Origin: Saccharopolyspora rectivirgula DSM 43747
GTDB lineage: Bacteria; Actinomycetota; Actinomycetes; Mycobacteriales; Pseudonocardiaceae
Assembly: GCF_000497205.1 (NCBI RefSeq)
Contig: NZ_AYJW01000027.1
Span: forward strand, 1-52,458
Direction: 5' to 3'
DNA length: 52,458 nt
This document shows positions 42,533 to 50,725 of this stretch, piece by piece. Positions within the stretch are counted from its first letter, which is position 1. Every line of letters begins with the position of its first letter. The position numbers and the translations under genes are program-made. Below the pieces are notes generated by a model that had not been told where the DNA came from, did not search any database, and worked only from the letters and a program-made list of their open reading frames with translations.

Positions 42533-43675
42533 TCAGATCGGTTGGACCATCCTTCCCAGGACGCGCTGGGTCAGTCCCGCGTGGTCCACGTCTTCGGTGG
42601 GATTGACGTCCCACTCGCCGATCTGCACCGATGATTCCACGATGAGCTTGCAGCGTTCGTAGCGGCGCTCGGCGTACCGGGCGAAGGCCTCTTCGAGGCC
42701 GTTGCCGCCCGACAGGCACTCCGCGAGCACCACGCCGTCTTCGATCGCCTGCGCCGCTCCCTGACCCAGTTGCGGGGTCACGGCGTGCACGGCGTCGCCG
42801 ATCAGCACGATCCGGCCCTCGTGCCACGGTGGTGGGGCGATCAGCCACTCTTCGGGGCGCACCACGATCACCGACGGGTCGTTGATGTGCTTGTCCCGCA
42901 CCCGTCCGGTCAACCCGCCGAACGGGGCGAGGCGCTCCCGGAGCACCTCGTCCAGTTCGTCGGGGTGCGGTCGGTCGTCGCGATCCCACGAGGTGCTGTA
43001 GAAGAGGTAGGCCAGGTCTTGTGCCAGTGGCACGAAACCGGCTGTGCCGCTGGGCCCTTTCTGCAGGATGATCCGGTCGATCTCCGGTTCGCGGGGAATG
43101 TTGCACCGGAACGCGAACTGGCCGTTGTAGACGGGTTTTGCGGTTTCGCCCAACACGTGCGCGCGGACCTCGGAATGGACGCCGTCGGCGCCGACGACGA
43201 TGTCCACGACCTCGCGGGTTCCGTCGCTGTAGCGCACGTCGACACCGTTCGGGGTGTCGGCCAGTTCGGTGAAGGTCTTGCCGTATTCGATGACGGCTCC
43301 CGCTTCGCGGGCTTTGCGGGTCAGGATTTCGTGCAGCCGTGGGCGGGTGAGGCCGTTCAGCGGGGGCAGGCCGGAGCCGGGAATGGTAGCGCCTGGCATT
43401 TCGCCGATCACGTTGCCTTCCACGTCGAGCACCCGGCCCCAGGCGGTGCTCGAGAAGCCCGCGTCCAGGCATTCCTGCGCGCAGCCGATCGCTTCCAGCG
43501 CGCGCAGCGCGTTGACCGGTTGGATGATCCCCGCTCCGGCGACGGAGGAGCGGAGGCCCGGTCGCAGCTCCACCACGTGCACGTCGTAGTCGGCGTTGCG
43601 GAGTGCGATGGCGGTGGTGAGACCGCCGATTCCGCCGCCGACGATCAGGACGTTGCCTCGGCCCACATCAATCAC
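42533..43675 (-). CDS. FAD-dependent aromatic-ring-type monooxygenase
   Basis: Group A flavoprotein hydroxylase of about 380 residues. The FAD fold is VLIVGGGIGGLTTAIALR near the start, the DG motif is IVVGADGVHSEVRAHV, and the second FAD motif is RIVLIGDAVHAVTPQLGQGAAQAIEDGVVL. Sequence style resembles salicylate hydroxylase/HpxO/kynurenine-monooxygenase-like enzymes; substrate is unknown. The frame is open to a TTG at 43711, but GTG 43675 gives the usual short N-terminus; start is uncertain since no ribosome binding site is clear. A repeat 37 bp upstream suggests its own regulation. No pathway partner is adjacent. Confidence 0.9.
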   Translation of the reverse strand: MIDVGRGNVLIVGGGIGGLTTAIALRNADYDVHVVELRPGLRSSVAGAGIIQPVNALRALEAIGCAQECLDAGFSSTAWGRVLDVEGNVIGEMPGATIPGSGLPPLNGLTRPRLHEILTRKAREAGAVIEYGKTFTELADTPNGVDVRYSDGTREVVDIVVGADGVHSEVRAHVLGETAKPVYNGQFAFRCNIPREPEIDRIILQKGPSGTAGFVPLAQDLAYLFYSTSWDRDDRPHPDELDEVLRERLAPFGGLTGRVRDKHINDPSVIVVRPEEWLIAPPPWHEGRIVLIGDAVHAVTPQLGQGAAQAIEDGVVLAECLSGGNGLEEAFARYAERRYERCKLIVESSVQIGEWDVNPTEDVDHAGLTQRVLGRMVQPI

Positions 43676-43711
43676 CCGCGTTCGTTCGTGTCGCGTCGCT
43701 TCAGAACGCAA

Positions 43712-43734
43712 ATACCATGTACTTTCATATGTAT
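43712..43734. promoter_or_regulatory. AT-rich imperfect inverted repeat, candidate operator/promoter
   Basis: ATAC-C-ATG, six bases, CAT-AT-GTAT. It continues into TATAAT (43732-43737, plus strand). This is the most AT-rich point of the crt/FAD region and stands out from the surrounding GC. Confidence 0.45.
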
Positions 43735-43952
43735 AATTACTTTGCGGGTATGGGAAGCAGCGGCGAGACCGTGCGCGGTGGAGCGATGAGCGGCCTTCGA
43801 CTAGGCAGGAGATCCGCGGCGGAACCGGGGGACGCTCGAGAAGGGGTGCGGAGGTGCGCGACCCCGGGGCCCGAGGGTGGGCGACCGCGCAGCGCTGCGA
43901 CGCCGATCAGCAGTTTCAGTTCTGGGGCGCCGCCGAGCCGGTGACCGCAGCC

Positions 43953-44966
43953 TCAAGGGCGCGAGCGCAACTCGTACCGGCGTTCGGCGTAGGCCAGGTC
44001 GTCGCGCCACAGGCGAGCCGCGGCCCGGCGCATGAGCGGCCGGATCGCAGGAGCAACGGTCCTGGCCAAGTTGAAGCCGGGCCGGGGTGAGCGCGCGATG
44101 ACGGCTTCGATGACCGCTGTGCGCGGCTTCCCATCAGGCCCCGGGCCGAGGGGAGTCGCGTGCGTCTCCACCACGCTGCCGGCCCCCTCGCCGTCGATGA
44201 TGCGCATGACGATGGTGCGCGGATCCGGACAGACGAACTCCGCGCGCACCGGCACCCCCAGCGTCGGGGTCACCAGGAACGTCACCGCAACGACGAAGCG
44301 GTCCTCGGAATCGTCCACAACGGACTCATCCGGGGCTTGCAGAACGCGCAGCCTGGAGAAGGAGTACGGGTGGAACCAAGAACCGTGCCACGGGTCGAGA
44401 CGATTGGCGATCACGTCCCGCGGCTCGCAGGTCCCGACGAGAGTCGCCACCGAATCGATGCTGCTGGCAAGATCGGGGCGCTCGGTGATCACCGGGGACT
44501 CCAGCGGTTCCTCCCCGCCCACCCGGTCCAGCCGCACCCACGCCAGGACACCGTCGTCGTGACTGGGCAGCACCCGCCAACCGCAGTCGCTCGTCTTCCC
44601 CAGGCGCAAGCCGTGCCACCGGCACAACAGATCTCCGCCGTCCACCCGCGCCTGCGACAACGGCGCCCCCAAGTGCGGGCAAGTTCCGGGGCCGACCAGC
44701 AGGGCGCCGCGTTCGTCGCGCCACGCCACCAGCTCAATCCCCGCCACCGTGGCACCGCAGGGCCGATCCGAGCGGATGTCCCGGCTGGCGGCGAAGACGA
44801 ACCAGTTGCCGGACGGTCGCGCCTCGGCTCGCTTGAGCGCGGCTTGGATCAGCTTCGGCCGGGCCTCCTGGTACGTCGGCTCCTGGCGGGCCCACGGGAT
44901 GCGCGGAATCGGCTGCAGCGGCCAGGTGCGCGGCCACCGGTGACGCAGGTTCACCATGCTCATCAC
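43953..44966 (-). CDS. Rieske [2Fe-2S] oxygenase-like protein in the carotenoid operon (DUF5914-like)
   Basis: 337 residues. The Rieske cluster motif is complete: Cys96-x-His98 and Cys115-x2-His118 in TCPHLGAPL and LLCRWHGL. Downstream, residues 191-199 read D-PW-H-GSWF-H, that is Asp191-x2-His194-x4-His199, the pattern of the mononuclear iron site of Rieske oxygenases. The C-terminal half resembles the DUF5914 region found after Rieske domains near carotenoid genes. Start is GTG 44966 or ATG 44963 (GGAAGG upstream), 3 nt after the crtU stop. By position it should modify a carotenoid end ring, perhaps by hydroxylation; this is inference. No reductase partner is adjacent. Confidence 0.88.
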   Translation of the reverse strand: MMSMVNLRHRWPRTWPLQPIPRIPWARQEPTYQEARPKLIQAALKRAEARPSGNWFVFAASRDIRSDRPCGATVAGIELVAWRDERGALLVGPGTCPHLGAPLSQARVDGGDLLCRWHGLRLGKTSDCGWRVLPSHDDGVLAWVRLDRVGGEEPLESPVITERPDLASSIDSVATLVGTCEPRDVIANRLDPWHGSWFHPYSFSRLRVLQAPDESVVDDSEDRFVVAVTFLVTPTLGVPVRAEFVCPDPRTIVMRIIDGEGAGSVVETHATPLGPGPDGKPRTAVIEAVIARSPRPGFNLARTVAPAIRPLMRRAAARLWRDDLAYAERRYELRSRP

Positions 44967-44969
44967 TCA

Positions 44970-46529
44970 TCACCTTCCAAGAGAAGCCCAAGCGCGCAGC
45001 GGTGCCAGCCGCCCGCGTGTCGGCACGCTGGTGAGCTCGTGGCCGGCCAACCCCCACCGGGCCAACAGCGTGTTGGCGGCGTGCCAACCGGTGGCCGCGG
45101 CCCGTTCCATCAGGGCGACCGGGAGATCGATGCGGATCCCGTCCCCGGCCAGCACCAGGCCGCCGAACGGAGTCCGCACCCGAGGCCGCCGGGCGAAATC
45201 CCCGAGCCCGAACATGGGGCAGTCCTGGCGCCACAGCGACCGCTGCGCCACCACCCGAGCACTCCCGGTTTCCGGGTACACCTGGTGCAAGCGCTCCACG
45301 AGCCGATCGCACAGCGCGCGCACGCGCGCCTCCTCGTCCCCGGGCAGCCGTTCGACGGCGTAGGCGTGCAGCTCGACCACCGAGCCACCGCGGCGATCCG
45401 CCCACTGCTGGGCTTCGCGCTCGTAGTGGTCGAGCACGCTGATGTTGTCCAGCGGAGCCAACCCTCCGGTGGCCAAGAACGGAGGGCGCCGCGAGGAGAC
45501 GGGCCGGTCCAGCCACAGCCGGTGCACCAGGAACGGTGGCGCGGTGCGCAGCCGCAGCACCTGCTCCCGCCACTGCGGGTCCGCCAGATCCGCAGAAGCG
45601 TCGACCACCGAGCGCAACCCGGCCACGTCCAGGGCGAGCACCACGCCGTCGGCCGGCAACTGCTCACCCGTTCCGGTGTGGACGCGGAAACCGGCCCCAG
45701 GGCGTTCGACCGCGGTGACCGCGACCCCGGTGCGGAAGCGCACGCCCAGCGATTCCAGGTGGGCCCGCAGCGGCTCCCACAGCGCGGTGTCGAACGCAGA
45801 AGTGGGCACGTCGAACACCAGTCCCTCGGCGGAACCGAGGAAGTACAGGTGGAACATCACCGCCAGTTCCGCAGCGGACATCTCCCGCGGGGACGCGAAG
45901 AAACTGCGCGAGAACACCTCGAACGCCAGGTGTCGCGCCGGGCGCGGGAAGTTGATGCGCTCCAGCAGCGTCTCGGCGTCGACGTGGTCCAACAGCTGGT
46001 AGATCTCCGGTACCGACACCGCCGCCAGCGGAGCAGCCGCCCGGGCGTCCAGCGCCAGCAGGTCGCGCAACCGGAAAGTCGGGCTGCGCAAGGCGAAGAA
46101 CAAGGCGTTCCACGGTGGAGTGCGGGGCAACCCCCGGAAGGTGTCCCGGCGGCCGTGCGCGTCCAGCAACGGGTAGTCCGGCACCGAACGCAACCGGCGC
46201 AGCTCGGGATCAGTCCGCTGCAGCAGGGCGCGGAGGTTGTAGTACTGGCGGAAGAAAGCGTGGAAACCCCGGCTGACCGACAACTGCCCCGCGTTGGCGT
46301 CCTGCTCGGTCCACGCGCCCACTCGCCCGCCGAGGTGCTCCTCGCGCTCCACCACGGTGACCGCGACACCGCGCTCGGCCAACGCGGTGGCCGCGGTGAG
46401 CCCCGCGATCCCGGCTCCCGCGACGACGACCTGCGGACGCCGGGGGAGTTGATCGGCGTGCGCAGCCCCGCGCGGAGCGAGATGGCGAACCGCGCGGGGA
46501 TCCCGGGGAACGCGCACTGCCGGGTTCAC
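44970..46529 (-). CDS. crtU: Beta-carotene desaturase/methyltransferase forming aromatic rings
   Basis: FAD-dependent enzyme converting beta-ionone rings to the aromatic phi rings of isorenieratene. The 519-residue product has the dinucleotide loop VVVAGAGIAGLTAATALAERG (about 34-54) followed by the CrtU-typical SRGFHAFFRQYYNLRALLQRTDP, LPRTPPWNALFF and ARHLAFEVFSRSFFASPREMSAAEL. A C-terminal FAD motif is GGLVLAGDGIRIDLPVALMERA. GTG 46529 overlaps the crtT stop by 4 nt. I recognise it from the Streptomyces and Brevibacterium enzymes. The upstream pathway genes (crtE, crtB, crtI) are not in this window. Confidence 0.93.
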   Translation of the reverse strand: MNPAVRVPRDPRAVRHLAPRGAAHADQLPRRPQVVVAGAGIAGLTAATALAERGVAVTVVEREEHLGGRVGAWTEQDANAGQLSVSRGFHAFFRQYYNLRALLQRTDPELRRLRSVPDYPLLDAHGRRDTFRGLPRTPPWNALFFALRSPTFRLRDLLALDARAAAPLAAVSVPEIYQLLDHVDAETLLERINFPRPARHLAFEVFSRSFFASPREMSAAELAVMFHLYFLGSAEGLVFDVPTSAFDTALWEPLRAHLESLGVRFRTGVAVTAVERPGAGFRVHTGTGEQLPADGVVLALDVAGLRSVVDASADLADPQWREQVLRLRTAPPFLVHRLWLDRPVSSRRPPFLATGGLAPLDNISVLDHYEREAQQWADRRGGSVVELHAYAVERLPGDEEARVRALCDRLVERLHQVYPETGSARVVAQRSLWRQDCPMFGLGDFARRPRVRTPFGGLVLAGDGIRIDLPVALMERAAATGWHAANTLLARWGLAGHELTSVPTRGRLAPLRAWASLGR

Positions 46530-47263
46530 GGAGCCTCCCGTCCCGGGGCGGTCGCCAGGAAGGTGTGCACCACGCCGCGCTGCCACCCGGTCATCGTCCC
46601 GCTGCGCACATCGGTGAACCCGGCCTCGGCCAGTCGCCGCCGGAACCGGGCCGCGCCGTCGAAGCTCAAGACACTGCGCCACAGGTGGCGGTAGAGCGTG
46701 CTGTCCCCGGTCAACAGGGAACCCGCGGGAATGATGATCGACCAGCACACCGCGCTCCACACGGCAGTGGCCACCGCCGAATCGCGCACGGAGTACTCGT
46801 GCACGGCGAGAGGAGCGCCCGGGCGCAGCAAGTCCCGCAGCGCGCGCAACTGCCGATCCGGTTCGGCGAGGTTGCGCACCAAGTACGCGGCGAAGATCCC
46901 GTCGAACGGGCCGTGGACTCCGTTCTCGGCGAGCTCCTCGACCCGGGTGTGCACGAAGCGCACCGAGGGCGGCCAGGGCTTCTCCGCGGCCTTGGCCAGC
47001 ATCCGCGCCGAGGCGTCGATGGCGGTGATCTCCGCTTCCGGTGCTGCCGCCAGCAGGGCAGCGGTGGACGCCCCGGTGCCGCACCCGGCGTCCAGCAGCC
47101 GCATGCCCCGGCCGCGGCGCGGGATTCGCATCCTCCGGGCGGACAGCCGGAGGTGGGCGTGGTAGCCGGGATTGGCGCCGACGAGCCGGTCGTACGCGAC
47201 TGCTCCGGTGTCGAACGCGTCAGCGACCGCGCTGCGGACCAGTCCGGTCGGCCCCACCCTCAT
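46526..47263 (-). CDS. crtT: Carotenoid-cluster SAM methyltransferase
   Basis: Class I methyltransferase of 245 residues with the SAM loop LLDAGCGTGASTAAL (57-71), ITAIDASARML and the acidic motif IFAAYLVRNLAEPDRQLRALRDLLRPG, similar to UbiE-type enzymes. It matches the position and type of crtT between crtY and crtU in Streptomyces clusters, where its exact role is uncertain. ATG 47263 overlaps the crtYd stop by 4 nt (ATGA), and its stop overlaps crtU by 4 nt. Confidence 0.88.
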   Translation of the reverse strand: MRVGPTGLVRSAVADAFDTGAVAYDRLVGANPGYHAHLRLSARRMRIPRRGRGMRLLDAGCGTGASTAALLAAAPEAEITAIDASARMLAKAAEKPWPPSVRFVHTRVEELAENGVHGPFDGIFAAYLVRNLAEPDRQLRALRDLLRPGAPLAVHEYSVRDSAVATAVWSAVCWSIIIPAGSLLTGDSTLYRHLWRSVLSFDGAARFRRRLAEAGFTDVRSGTMTGWQRGVVHTFLATAPGREAP

Positions 47264-47583
47264 GCCGACTCCTCGTTGCGGTCGGCCTGCCGCTGCCACA
47301 GCAGCAGAACAGAGGTGACGAGCGCGAACCCGAACAAGAAGTCCTCCACCGGAATGTCCCAGGGCATGCGCACTCCGCTGATGTGCTCCGGTGCGTACAG
47401 CACGATCGGTGCGGACAGCTTGGTCAGCCACCCGTCCACCGCGACCTGGAAAGCACCCACGATGGCCATCGAGATCCAGTAAGCCGGTTTGGTGAACAAC
47501 CCGGTGCGCAGCACCAGGAGCTCCCAGCAGCACACGGCGACGACCGCCAGCACCGCCGGGAGCGTGTAGCCCAAACCCGTCAC
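47260..47583 (-). CDS. crtYd: Lycopene beta-cyclase subunit, second half of a heterodimer
   Basis: 107-residue membrane protein with three helices. The conserved cyclase loop APEHISGVRMPWDIPVEDFLFGFAL (about 64-88) has the acidic pair Glu80-Asp81 expected in the active site. With crtYc it forms the split lycopene cyclase known from Brevibacterium, Mycobacterium and relatives that closes both ends of lycopene to beta-carotene. GTG 47583 overlaps the crtYc stop by 4 nt (GTGA). Confidence 0.92.
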   Translation of the reverse strand: MTGLGYTLPAVLAVVAVCCWELLVLRTGLFTKPAYWISMAIVGAFQVAVDGWLTKLSAPIVLYAPEHISGVRMPWDIPVEDFLFGFALVTSVLLLWQRQADRNEESA

Positions 47584-47936
47584 GAGCGCACCTCCCCGGC
47601 CGGCTCCTGCGTTCGCCGCCCCGTGCGCAGGCGGCGGAGCATGGCTTGCACGCAGCTGTAGGTCAGCACCGCGCACACCGGGATCACCAGGAAGAACAGG
47701 AATTCCTCCAGCGGTATCGCCAGCGGTAGCCGAACACCGGTCATGTGCTCGGGGTTGTAGCTCCAAACCCGGTTGGCGATGGCGATGGCGTCCCAGACGA
47801 GGAACACCGCGGCGACCGGGAGCACCGCCCGGGCCAGTCGGACGGGTCTGCGGTAGACCCGTGCGCCGAAGAACTCCAGAGGTGCGGTGATCGCCAGGCA
47901 GCCGGCCAGCACGAGCAGGTACTCGAACTGCTCCAT
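47580..47936 (-). CDS. crtYc: Lycopene beta-cyclase subunit, first half of a heterodimer
   Basis: 118-residue membrane protein, partner of crtYd. It opens MEQFEYLLVLAGCLAITAPLEFFG and carries the loop NPEHMTGVRLPLAIPLEEFLFF (61-82) with Glu77-Glu78, duplicated in crtYd. ATG 47936 has GGAGGGGGGG immediately upstream. It is the first gene of the leftward crt operon; the promoter must lie in 47937-48240. The longer upstream frame is not credible. Confidence 0.92.
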   Translation of the reverse strand: MEQFEYLLVLAGCLAITAPLEFFGARVYRRPVRLARAVLPVAAVFLVWDAIAIANRVWSYNPEHMTGVRLPLAIPLEEFLFFLVIPVCAVLTYSCVQAMLRRLRTGRRTQEPAGEVRS

Positions 47937-48517
47937 CCCCCCCTCCGCTTGCAGCACCGGATCTTCCCGCCGGTGAGCGCCCGCCCGCGGTGCGGCGGGC
48001 AGGCCGGGAACCGGAAGCAGCGCGACTTCCGGAGGTTCCGAGTACAACACCGGTGCGGTCCTGCCGCACGGCAGGAAGTCGCAGGCGGGGGTGGGCGGGA
48101 CGGCAGGGGATTCCCCTGCGCAGCGGGAAACCGGCGGGCAGTGGCTCGGATGAGCGCTCCTCGAACCGGGAGCTTCCACCGGGGCGTTTACCGCGAAAGG
48201 GGTAACCCATCAGCTCGTTCGCTGCTCGAATGCGCGGAGATTGATCTGTTCGAGTGAAGTGTCCGATTTTGATTGATCGAGCAAAAGTTCGGTCACTAGG
48301 TTTGCCTTGCAATTCGACCGGAGGGGAGATGACCTCACCCGCAAGGACCGCGCCGCGCACGGCACCACGCAGTGGAGCTCTTCGCGATTCGGCGCCCTTG
48401 CGCAGGGCATTCCCGCGCGCCGGCAAGCACTGCACCGCTGCAGTCCTCCTCCCGCGCCCCTGGGGCCGCGACAGGAGGAAGGGCTGCGCGTTGTGCCGCA
48501 CCGACAGGAGAACCCAC
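47937..48517. other. Divergent control region between crt operon and binding-protein gene
   Basis: 580 bp. GATTGATC occurs at 48239-48246 and again at 48271-48278 (32 bp apart, about three helical turns). A second in-frame start for the rightward gene, ATG 48329 with GGAGGGG just upstream, would add 63 residues in front of the Tat signal. I see no TPP or other known riboswitch in the ~215-nt leader. Confidence 0.5.
48273..48302 (+). promoter_or_regulatory. Candidate promoter of the binding-protein gene
   Basis: TTGATC (48273-48278), 18 bp, TAGGTT (48297-48302), a reasonable actinobacterial -35/-10 pair. The -35 overlaps the right-hand GATTGATC repeat. Confidence 0.45.
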
Positions 48518-49522
48518 ATGCGTTTGGCACGAGCCGTTTCCCGCCGCGATCTGCTGAAGCTCACCGGGGGCGCGGTCGCAGCGGGGGCTTGGTTCGGCGT
48601 CAGTGGCTGCAGTGCCCTGGGCGGATCGCAGCAGAACGGCAATTCCCAGGTCGAGAAGCCGAAACTGCGCGTGGGAGCCTTGCCGGCCTGCGAACTCGCC
48701 GTGCTGCACCTGGCCGTGCGCGACGGCCACTTCCAGGAGCAAGGGCTCGACGTGGAGATCGTCAACGCTCCCGACGGCGGTGCCGCGCTCGCCGCCGCCA
48801 TCGGCGGTGACTACGACCTCGCCAGCAGCAGCTACCTGCCGATATTCCGAGCCCAGGCGCGAGGAGTCGCCCAGCTGAAGATCGTGTCCCACTGCGCGTC
48901 AGCGGTGCCGGACAGCTTGATGATCATGGCTTCTCCGGGGTCCGGTGTTCGCGAGGTGCAGGACCTGGCCGGCAAGCGCATCGCCATCAGCGGCGCCGGC
49001 ACGATTTCCGAGCTCATGGTGAAGGCCGTCATGCGCGCTCACGGCGTGGACTTCGACGGGGTCCAGTGGGTTCCGATCGGTTTCCCGAACATGCCCCAGG
49101 CGTTGCAGGCCAACGAGGTCGACGCCGCGCAAACCGTGGAACCCTTCACCACGCTCTCGGTGCGCAACGTCAGCGCCATCCCGGTGGCGGACGTCGCCAC
49201 CGGTCTCCTGGAGGAACTGCCGCTGAGCGGTTTCGTCGCCAACGCGCGCTTCGCCGAGGAGAACCCGCGGACGGTCGCGGCCTTCCAACGCGCCATGGAC
49301 AGCGCGGCTGCTGCCGCGCAGGACCGCAGCAAGGTCGTGGAGCTGCTGCCGGAGTTCACCAAGATCGATCCGGACATCGCTCCGGTCATCACCCTGCCGA
49401 AGCTGGAATCCCGGATCGGTGCGGCGGACTTGCAGCGCGTCGTGCGCCTGATGCGGGACTTCGGCTACGTGGACGAGGAGTTGGACGTGGCCGGGATGGT
49501 CCTCGAGCCGCAGGAAGGCTGA
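48518..49522 (+). CDS. Tat-type lipoprotein ABC substrate-binding protein (NMT1/SsuA-like)
   Basis: 334-residue extracytoplasmic receptor for nitrate-, sulfonate- or pyrimidine-like ligands. N-terminus MRLARAVSRRDLLKL is a twin-arginine signal (residues 8-14) and VSGC gives a lipobox with Cys31. The fold follows: LRVGALPACELAVLHLAVRDGHFQEQGLDVEIVNAP, LAAAIGGDYDLASSSYLPIFRAQ and LAGKRIAISGAGTISELMVKAVMRAHGV. ATG 48518 has AGGAG eight nt upstream. No permease or ATPase gene is adjacent, so it is an orphan or uses a distant transporter. Confidence 0.9.
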   Translation: MRLARAVSRRDLLKLTGGAVAAGAWFGVSGCSALGGSQQNGNSQVEKPKLRVGALPACELAVLHLAVRDGHFQEQGLDVEIVNAPDGGAALAAAIGGDYDLASSSYLPIFRAQARGVAQLKIVSHCASAVPDSLMIMASPGSGVREVQDLAGKRIAISGAGTISELMVKAVMRAHGVDFDGVQWVPIGFPNMPQALQANEVDAAQTVEPFTTLSVRNVSAIPVADVATGLLEELPLSGFVANARFAEENPRTVAAFQRAMDSAAAAAQDRSKVVELLPEFTKIDPDIAPVITLPKLESRIGAADLQRVVRLMRDFGYVDEELDVAGMVLEPQEG

Positions 49523-49571
49523 AACACCTGCCGCGACCAGTTCCGGACCGCCGGCGCGCCCGTTCACCGGA

Positions 49572-49609
49572 TGGTCCAGCGTGGACGATCTCGTCCGCGC
49601 AGTGGACCA
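49572..49609 (+). terminator. Long imperfect hairpin after the binding-protein gene
   Basis: TGGTCCA at 49572-49578 pairs with TGGACCA at 49603-49609, and an inner GGACGA/TCGTCC stem forms the tip. Confidence 0.55.
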
Positions 49610-49716
49610 GTGGTGGGTCGAGGTGCTCGCGCGGGCTGCTCGATGCGCACGACCTGACCGGGGGAGACGAGTTCGTTCTGACCGCGCCCCCGGCCGCGGA
49701 GTGCTAGTTTGCGGTC

Positions 49717-50610
49717 ATGCCCGCTGCTGCTTTTCCCGCTGCCGCCGGTGTCTGGTGGACCAGTGACGAGGTGCCGATCACCGAGGTCCAACGAGCGGCC
49801 GAGGAGCTGGAACAGCTCGGCTACGGCTCGCTGTGGTTCGGCGAGGCGATGGGCAAGGAAGCGCTGACCCAGGCCGGTGCGCTGCTGGCCGCCACCCGGA
49901 ACTTGCGGGTGGGCACCGGGATCGCCAACATCCACGCCCGCGACGCGATCGCCGCCGAATCCGGCAGCCGCACCCTGTCCGCCCTGCATCCCGGACGTTT
50001 CCTGCTCGGCCTGGGCGTGAGCCACGCGCCGCTGGTCCAACACCGCTCGGGGAACTACCGGAAACCCCTGGCGACCATGCGCGAATACCTCTCGCGAATG
50101 GACCAGGTGCCGGAGACGGTCGAACCCGGTGCCGCGAGACCACCCCGGCTGCTGGCGGCGCTGGGGCCGAAGATGCTCGAACTCTCGCGCGACAGCGCCG
50201 ACGGTGCGCACACGTACCTGGTGACACCGGAGCACACCGCCCGGGCCAGGGAAGTGCTCGGGCCGGACAAGCTGCTCGTCGTCGAACAGGGGGTCGTGCT
50301 CACCACCGACGAGCAGACCGCGTTGCACCGGGCGCACACCCACCTGGACATGTACACGGGGTTGCCGAACTACCGCAACAACTGGCTGCGCCTGGGCTTC
50401 CACGAGGACGACTTGGTGCGCGGCGGCAGCGAGCGACTGGCAAGAGCACTGGTCGCCTGGGGAAAGCCCGAGGACATCGCTGCCCGCGTGCGGGAGCAGC
50501 TCGACGCCGGCGCCGATCACGTGGTGGTGCAGGCGCTCGGTGACGAGCGCAGCACGGACCCGCTCCCCGCGCTGCGCGAACTGGCCCCCGCCCTGACCAG
50601 CGGTCGGTAG
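49717..50610 (+). CDS. LLM-class F420-dependent oxidoreductase
   Basis: 297-residue luciferase-like enzyme. Family stretches are LGYGSLWFGEAMGKEALTQAG, NLRVGTGIANIHARD, LHPGRFLLGLGVSHAPLVQHR and ARPPRLLAALGPKMLELS, matching the TIGR03620 group. ATG 49717 begins the conserved N-terminus; the ribosome binding site is weak. It is distinct in sequence from the LLM gene at 15020. Single gene, with hairpins on both sides. Substrate unknown. Confidence 0.88.
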   Translation: MPAAAFPAAAGVWWTSDEVPITEVQRAAEELEQLGYGSLWFGEAMGKEALTQAGALLAATRNLRVGTGIANIHARDAIAAESGSRTLSALHPGRFLLGLGVSHAPLVQHRSGNYRKPLATMREYLSRMDQVPETVEPGAARPPRLLAALGPKMLELSRDSADGAHTYLVTPEHTARAREVLGPDKLLVVEQGVVLTTDEQTALHRAHTHLDMYTGLPNYRNNWLRLGFHEDDLVRGGSERLARALVAWGKPEDIAARVREQLDAGADHVVVQALGDERSTDPLPALRELAPALTSGR

Positions 50611-50659
50611 GCCGACGAGGCGCTCGGTCACTCCCGGTCACACGTTTGCGCACGGGGCC

Positions 50660-50682
50660 AGCCGGGGAGCCCCTGGCTGGAA
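50660..50682 (+). terminator. Hairpin after the LLM oxidoreductase
   Basis: 10-bp stem with one bulge (50660-50669 with 50672-50682) and a very short AG loop. Confidence 0.5.
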
Positions 50683-50725
50683 CAGCCAGTGCTATTCGAA
50701 ACGACGAGCAGGAGCGTGATCGGAC

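Noticed and set aside
42533-43675. FAD monooxygenase as part of the carotenoid operon
   Set aside because: Separated by 277 bp containing a promoter-like element, and its family acts on small aromatic compounds; a link is possible but unsupported.
43717-43944. Small rightward gene starting MYFHMYNYF
   Set aside because: No ribosome binding site, and composition becomes Gly/Arg-rich noise; the start lies in the promoter-like element.
44160-46694. 844-codon rightward frame opposite crtU and the Rieske gene
   Set aside because: Pro/Arg/Gln-rich antisense artefact; the leftward genes are firmly identified.
48303-48517. TPP riboswitch in the leader of the NMT1/THI5-like receptor
   Set aside because: No CTGAGA box or the matching second conserved segment could be found.
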